A stretch of DNA of 6,152 nucleotides from Campylobacteraceae bacterium. GTDB lineage: Bacteria; Campylobacterota; Campylobacteria; Campylobacterales; Sulfurospirillaceae. The position numbers and the translations under genes are program-made. Location of the stretch: NCBI GenBank assembly GCA_027055635.1, contig JALUMZ010000302.1, forward strand, positions 1 to 6,152, read 5' to 3'. Shown here piece after piece: positions 5,949 through 6,152 of this stretch; the stretch's first letter is position 1, and the number at the start of each line of letters is the position of its first letter. The notes under the pieces are model-generated. The model made no database searches. It was not told the origin of the DNA and worked only from the letters and a program-made list of their open reading frames with translations.

Positions 5949-6152
5949 ATGAAAACGGCAATAATACAACAAAAATATCACCATACCGAAAAGGAGACTA
6001 TACAAAAAACTCTCGAATTGATCCATGAAGCAGTGGAGCAAAGTGCGCAACTTGTTGTACTTCAAGAGTTACACCAAAATAGATACTTTTGCATCAACGA
6101 AGATACAAAAAATTTTAATTTTGCAAATAATTGGAAAAATGATATAGATTTT
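5949..6152 (+). CDS. aguB: N-carbamoylputrescine amidase, N-terminal part (cut by the window end)
   Basis: This enzyme hydrolyses N-carbamoylputrescine to putrescine, CO2 and ammonia, the last step of the agmatine route to polyamines in the cytoplasm. Only the first 68 codons are inside the window, and the frame is still open at 6152. The full enzyme is usually about 290 residues. The start MKTAIIQQKY is the typical first strand of the nitrilase superfamily. LVVLQELHQNRYFC (35-48) contains Glu40, the first residue of the Glu-Lys-Cys catalytic triad. The YFC followed by EDTKNFNFAN (51-60) is typical of the carbamoylputrescine amidase branch rather than other nitrilases. The Lys and Cys of the triad lie beyond the window. 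No Shine-Dalgarno precedes the ATG, and a -10 element ends 7 nt before it, so the message may be leaderless. It is transcribed away from the lyase operon and shows no functional link to it. Confidence 0.88.
   Translation, partial: MKTAIIQQKYHHTEKETIQKTLELIHEAVEQSAQLVVLQELHQNRYFCINEDTKNFNFANNWKNDIDF

Noticed and set aside
1..6152. Mobile elements, CRISPR repeats, tRNA or rRNA genes, defence systems
   Set aside because: Reading both strands gave no transposase or integrase motifs, no regular repeat-spacer pattern, no terminal repeats and no tRNA-like cloverleaf. Nearly all bases are explained by ordinary genes.

Overview
The window is AT-rich, with short intergenic gaps. Its promoters have T-rich extended -10 elements without a clear -35 (TTTTGGTATAAT, TTTTGCTATACT), and its proteins are rich in Lys and Ile. 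This style, together with an N-carbamoylputrescine amidase of the type seen in that phylum, suggests a Campylobacterota bacterium (Sulfurimonas, Sulfurospirillum or Arcobacter-like). The genus cannot be settled from the sequence alone.

Layout. (1) A plus-strand family 2 glycosyltransferase occupies about 37-855. Its last 48 bp overlap, tail to tail, the end of the next gene. (2) A minus-strand block runs from 5877 down to 808. In transcription order it holds an HMG-CoA-lyase-family enzyme, a family III (CaiB/BaiF) CoA-transferase with a 4-bp ATGA overlap, a 120-bp gap carrying a probable promoter, and a complete TRAP transporter in the order dctP, dctQ, dctM. A 9-bp hairpin lies between dctP and dctQ, and dctQ and dctM overlap by one base (TAATG). 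(3) A 71-bp divergent promoter region separates this block from a plus-strand aguB gene, which is cut off by the window end.

How the genes fit together. The minus-strand block looks like a self-contained module for taking up and breaking down an organic acid. The TRAP system would import a carboxylate using an ion gradient. The CoA-transferase would activate it with CoA from a donor such as succinyl-CoA. The DRE-TIM lyase would then split the 3-hydroxy-acyl-CoA by a retro-Claisen cleavage to acetyl-CoA plus a keto acid. No hydratase, dehydrogenase or thioesterase lies in the block, so the imported acid is probably already hydroxylated. 3-Hydroxy-3-methylglutarate and citramalate are the best guesses, but the substrate is an inference. 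The glycosyltransferase and aguB appear functionally unrelated to the module.

There is no RNA gene, CRISPR array, insertion sequence or other mobile element that I can support, and no gene-free stretch longer than 120 bp.
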